Below, piece after piece: positions 5,732 through 7,487 of a stretch of DNA of 7,487 nt (its first letter is position 1; each line of letters begins with the position of its first letter). This DNA comes from Bacteroidota bacterium. GTDB taxonomy: Bacteria > Bacteroidota > Bacteroidia > Bacteroidales > VadinHA17. The position numbers and the translations under genes are program-made. The notes below the pieces were generated by a model. It did no database searches. It worked only from the letters and a program-made list of their open reading frames with translations, and was not told where the DNA came from. The stretch covers positions 1 through 7,487 of the forward strand of contig JADFUQ010000048.1 of the NCBI GenBank assembly GCA_015222065.1, written 5' to 3'.

Positions 5732-6396
5732 TAAATTTGTACTAACCCCGCGATTTTTTAGCGTGTGTTAGAGAAACCACGGAAGGATCAGGACTGACTA
5801 ATTGCTTTATCTAAAAAAGCAAACACACCAGATGTCTGTCAATAGTCGGACATCTGGTGTGTTTGCTATCCTTCGTAAGTCTTGTCAACATAAGCTGAAG
5901 AAAGGTTTGTTTTGGCCTAACCAGCGGTTTCGCCTGACCACCTAAGCTCTGTGCAATATCTATTATTGATAGCTGAAGCAGGTGAACTGCAAACCGTTAA
6001 TCGATAAAATTAATCATTTTTACGTATAACCTTCAACGATTGTGAACTCGTAACTCGTATGCCGTGATTGCCAGCGTTTTGGGCAAAACCCCCGGCACCT
6101 GCCGTATTTTAGACTTGCTATTTGAATGGATGTAAATTTACAACCCTCTACAACGAACTCCCCCTTTTCAAAGTGGAATTTTTCTGTAATTTCCTGAATT
6201 CCATCTGAATATAACTTTTCCGTATGGAGAGGGAACAAGGGAGTTGTCATTCTGTCTATACAAACAAACACTCATCACAAACTTATCCCTAAAAAGCCAT
6301 ATAAAAATCCTACAACCAATAGTACAGCACTCGTTACAAATTTATCTGCCGTAGGCCATTACGGACACCACGGGAGTAAATAGTCTTCAAGTTAGA
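5732..6396. other. Long intergenic interval without a convincing gene
   Basis: This stretch holds the strong minus-strand terminator and otherwise no gene I can support. A minus-strand open frame of 83 codons (6271-6020) starts MFVCIDRMTTPL; it has cysteine, arginine and tryptophan in odd places, no recognisable domain, no promoter box, and its neighbouring frames have similar character, so I treat it as probable decayed DNA or a chance frame. Between 5914 and 6002 an imperfect long-range fold (CGGTTT at 5925-5930 with AAACCG at 5992-5997, plus a small hairpin around 5962-5976) lies upstream of the terminator on the minus strand, which would fit a small RNA, though no known RNA family is recognised. 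Short hairpins occur at 6073-6086 and 6353-6368. Confidence 0.45.
5812..5867 (-). terminator. Strong intrinsic terminator, minus strand
   Basis: Arms 5818-5836 and 5849-5867 are perfect 19-bp complements (AGCAAACACACCAGATGTC and its reverse complement) around a 12-base loop that can pair two more bases. On the minus strand the hairpin is followed at once by six T (5812-5817), the signature of an intrinsic terminator; on the plus strand there is no T-run. It would end transcripts coming from higher coordinates, insulating the iron-sulfur gene. The S74 protein stop lies about 530 bases upstream, so the terminator may instead serve an unseen transcript within 5870-6390. Confidence 0.75.
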
Positions 6397-6402
6397 CTAT
6401 TT
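6378..6402 (-). terminator. Hairpin spanning the S74 gene stop codon
   Basis: A perfect 9-bp stem (AAATAGTCT at 6378-6386 with AGACTATTT at 6394-6402) encloses a 7-base loop and includes the TAG stop codon of the tail-fibre-like gene. The T-content after it on the minus strand is low, so it is a weak terminator candidate or a 3'-end stabiliser rather than a clear intrinsic terminator. Confidence 0.35.
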
Positions 6403-7487
6403 ATTCTTTAAATTTTCAATTTCCTGCTGCAGATTTTCAATCATTTGCTGTTGTTCCTGAATTGCCTGCACTAAAATTGGTATTAATTCCATATACTTAA
6501 CACCTTTATAATGAATCTCTTCTCCAATAAATTCTCCTGTTTCTTCATCCTGTTCACCCGGATGTACAGCATCAATCACCAATTCAGGAAAAACCTGTTC
6601 TAACTCCTGGGCTATAAGACCATAATGATTACCTTTTGTTAAATTCATATGTTTATATTTGGAGTCGGTTGAATGTGTGTATGACTTTGCATTCAATTGC
6701 TTTAATTTGGGTAAAATACCAGTCATTGATTGCACATTTTTTTTGAATTTAACATCTGATATATGTATTAGACTGCCTGTATAAGCAAGGTCTCCAGAAG
6801 CATATACACCATATCTGGTTCCTGTGCCTCCTGTAAATCCATATACACCATATTTAGTTCCAGTAGAAGTACCGGTAGCATAACCCCGTAATCCATAAGT
6901 TGAATAACTACCACCATTATTTAGTGCATTACTAGATATTCCATATGCATATTTGTTACCCGAATATGTGGCATCTACATCTACATATATTCCATAAGCA
7001 TATCCAGATCCAGTCTTATTATGATCAACATAAATACCACTAATATCAGTACCATCTGTGGTGACCCATAATTTTTCATCACCCCCCGGATCACCACCAA
7101 TACCGACGTTGCCGGTATTTTTTGCTATAGTGACAACATCAGTGACATCATTGCGAAATACCAAATCATCTGTCGAGGGCATATAAATATACCAATCCTC
7201 ACCGGTTGTCTGAGATGTTTGCAAACGAAAGCCATCCAAAATCGTAGTACCTGACAATCTAATATGTAATTTGCTCCCTGGATTCGTCGTCCCAATACCG
7301 ACGTTAGTACCATTATCATAAATTGTTCCAGATACAAGCGCTGAACCATCCCATTTTGGAATGTAATTTATTGTATTTGAACCAACTTGTGGGTCGGTTT
7401 CTGAAAAACTTGTCAAATACCCTGCTAATGAGTGGTCACCCCAGCCGTAGGCAGTAGTCCAGTTAGTAATGTTTGTTGAAGTAATTC
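6397..7487 (-). CDS. Tail-fibre-like protein with C-terminal S74 autoprocessing domain (5' end outside window)
   Basis: At least 362 residues are visible, and the frame stays open to the right edge. The apparent start at 7416 is a TTG leucine inside GYLTSFSETDP; the preceding codons read NWTTAYGWGDHSLAGY, a common tail-fibre and adhesin repeat, so the true start lies beyond 7487. Two NVGIG repeats (visible residues about 61-66 and 126-130) and Gly/Tyr-rich YGIYV, YGVYG repeats (about 160-230) follow. The C-terminus is a peptidase S74 intramolecular chaperone: SDVKFKKNV at about 243-251, with candidate self-cleavage Ser243 and Lys248, then HYGLIAQELEQVFPELV, and a terminal coiled coil rich in Q, E and L. 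Such domains trimerise the fibre and then cut themselves off. In Bacteroidota they occur on phage tails and also on chromosomal surface proteins; no other phage gene is visible, so a non-phage surface protein is equally possible. Confidence 0.88.
   Translation of the reverse strand, partial: ITSTNITNWTTAYGWGDHSLAGYLTSFSETDPQVGSNTINYIPKWDGSALVSGTIYDNGTNVGIGTTNPGSKLHIRLSGTTILDGFRLQTSQTTGEDWYIYMPSTDDLVFRNDVTDVVTIAKNTGNVGIGGDPGGDEKLWVTTDGTDISGIYVDHNKTGSGYAYGIYVDVDATYSGNKYAYGISSNALNNGGSYSTYGLRGYATGTSTGTKYGVYGFTGGTGTRYGVYASGDLAYTGSLIHISDVKFKKNVQSMTGILPKLKQLNAKSYTHSTDSKYKHMNLTKGNHYGLIAQELEQVFPELVIDAVHPGEQDEETGEFIGEEIHYKGVKYMELIPILVQAIQEQQQMIENLQQEIENLKNK

Noticed and set aside
5916..6002. Possible integron attC-like site (GCCTAAC and GTTAATC ends with an imperfect fold)
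   Set aside because: The right box does not fit GTTRRRY, inner box spacing is wrong, and no integrase or cassette array is visible.
6020..6271. 83-codon minus-strand open frame beginning MFVCIDRM
   Set aside because: No recognisable domain, no promoter or ribosome binding site, and composition typical of decayed intergenic DNA; not entirely excluded as a small gene.
7125..7349. 74-codon minus-strand open frame
   Set aside because: It is an out-of-frame shadow of the S74 fibre gene.

Overview
The window is AT-rich accessory-type DNA from a member of the Bacteroidota. Evidence: candidate promoters match the Bacteroidota -7 consensus TAnnTTTG, clear Shine-Dalgarno sequences are absent, and the gene families (alginate-export-type porin, lipoprotein PstS remnant, NVGIGT/S74 tail-fibre-like protein, type IIG and HsdM remnants) are common in that phylum. 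Nothing shows the species.

Left part (1-2700) looks like a worn defence or restriction-modification hotspot. It opens with the first 38 residues of a type I methyltransferase HsdM on the minus strand, cut off by a stop. Two look-alike hairpins follow, then a ~158 bp composite palindromic repeat, a tight two-gene plus-strand operon (DUF3800 protein, then a small basic protein resembling BECR-fold nucleases), a terminator-like hairpin, and a second copy of the composite repeat. The two repeats are direct copies bracketing the operon, but their long and short hairpin loops are swapped. Next, on the minus strand, is a collapsed type IIG restriction-modification enzyme in which the NPPY methylase motif lies directly beside the enzyme's extreme C-terminus.

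Middle part (2700-4602) has one intact outer-membrane porin of the alginate-export family and, after a short spacer with a 21-bp tandem repeat, a frameshifted and 3'-truncated pstS lipoprotein gene. This could be the broken left end of a phosphate-uptake locus.

Right part (4614-7487) is all on the minus strand. The pstS remnant converges on a gene for a winged-helix plus iron-sulfur protein with an unusual cysteine-dense centre. Its ATG start (5675) sits just downstream of a good -7 box. A 650-bp stretch with no convincing gene follows, holding a very strong minus-strand intrinsic terminator. The window ends inside a large surface or tail-fibre-like protein with a C-terminal S74 autoprocessing chaperone domain; its reading frame stays open through the right edge.

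The most interesting point is the DUF3800 plus nuclease-like operon between paired structured repeats, in a neighbourhood of three broken genes, two of them restriction-modification remnants. It is a plausible mobile defence or toxin-type cassette, but that role is inferred from fold resemblance and context only.
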